From JBBROS01 sp965199595 (GTDB taxonomy: Bacteria > Pseudomonadota > Alphaproteobacteria > Acetobacterales > Acetobacteraceae): DNA of 64,000 bases. The notes beneath the pieces were generated by a model. The model was not told the DNA's origin and did not search any database. It worked only from the letters and a program-made list of their open reading frames with translations. Location: contig OZ241182.1 in the NCBI GenBank assembly GCA_965199595.1, positions 186,001-250,000 of the forward strand, read 5' to 3'. Made by a program: the position numbers and the translations under genes. Positions 63,730 through 64,000 of this stretch are shown one piece after another. Position 1 is the first letter of the stretch. Every line of letters starts with the position of its first letter.

Positions 63730-64000
63730 CGGAGTGGCACCCTGCCTTCGAAGTGGCGGACAATCAGGATCAACGGGATGCTCATGAGCAGATACAGCAG
63801 CGCCACCAGGCTGTACACGTTGGCGTTGTGGAAGGTCGACGACGCGATCAGCTTTCCCTGCAGCGCCAGCTCCGCCACGGTGATCGTCGAGGCCTGAGAC
63901 GAATCCTTCAACATCATCAACACGATGTTGCCATAGGGCGGCAGCACCACGCGAACCGCCTGCGGCAACACCACGCGCCGCATGGTGAGCCACCATCCCA
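63726..64000 (-). CDS. Polar amino acid ABC transporter permease, N-terminus cut by window edge
   Basis: Only the C-terminal ~90 residues are visible. The EAA loop TMRRVVLPQAVRVVLPPYGN and LKDSSQASTITVAELALQG, followed by the last membrane helix (YSLVALLYLLMSIPLILIV) and a short basic tail, identify the HisM/GlnP-type permease. Reading continues in frame beyond base 64000, so the ATG at 63983 is internal. Its stop overlaps the TTG start of the ATPase gene. Confidence 0.92.
   Translation of the reverse strand, partial: GWWLTMRRVVLPQAVRVVLPPYGNIVLMMLKDSSQASTITVAELALQGKLIASSTFHNANVYSLVALLYLLMSIPLILIVRHFEGRVPLR

Overview
The window is GC-rich chromosomal DNA (roughly 70 % by eye) from an alphaproteobacterium, most likely a member of the Rhodospirillales/Acetobacterales (Acetobacteraceae-like). 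The grounds are the ChvG/ChvI two-component system next to a short HprK and a regulatory PTS, an iron-sulfur-type ferrochelatase, HemJ, DUF3576-leuS-lptE-holA, two PEP-CTERM proteins, and the gene order rho-hemJ-hemH-hemE / PPSR-GST-maf. No prophage, insertion sequence, CRISPR array or rRNA operon was seen. The coding density is very high and many genes overlap by ATGA.

The most important place in the window is the 268-bp gap at 40189-40456 between divergently transcribed hemE and the PPSR gene. It holds two perfect, inverted DnaA boxes and an AT-rich flank, and hemE is the classic neighbour of the alphaproteobacterial origin. This is very probably the chromosomal oriC. A perfect parS site (14558-14573, inside a 22-bp palindrome) lies about 26 kb to the left. 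parAB itself is not in the window, and the mnmE-gid-par block that in several relatives sits between rho and holA is absent there.

Layout, left to right. 1-1565: zinc/manganese importer (ATPase partial). 1622-3508: AsmA-like protein. 3651-9599: peptide-type ABC importer with a creatininase-family hydrolase. 9621-12060: pckA and a HugZ-like protein. 12133-19443: chvI-chvG, parS, a Ser/Thr dehydratase on the other strand, then hprK-rapZ-EIIA(Man)-HPr-EI, a nutrient and envelope signalling block. 19451-27591: mixed metabolism (YdeP-like oxidoreductase, Kup, RraA-like, PEP-CTERM protein, YggS, ThiE-like). 27812-29281: abundant-type porin with a strong terminator. 29445-34188: DUF3576-leuS-lptE-holA. 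34224-40188: leftward rho-hemJ-HAD-GDPD-hemH-hemE, leading to oriC. 40457-44404: PPSR-GST-maf-scoAB-tRNA-Ala.

44555-53484 is a nine-gene, tightly overlapping operon: a LacI-family regulator with its own operator, a DUF1355 amidotransferase-like protein, a BtpA/SgcQ-like protein, a PfkB kinase and a complete oligopeptide-type ABC importer. It looks like an uptake-and-catabolism module for an unidentified sugar- or nucleoside-like compound, and I regard it as the best candidate for an undescribed system. Its two permease genes are separated by a 23-bp unit repeated three times that creates two tiny coupled ORFs.

53539-64000: sterol-desaturase-like protein, HWE histidine kinase, large catalase, CsbD-like protein, PAS-EAL protein, aspartase and a polar amino-acid importer that runs off the right edge.
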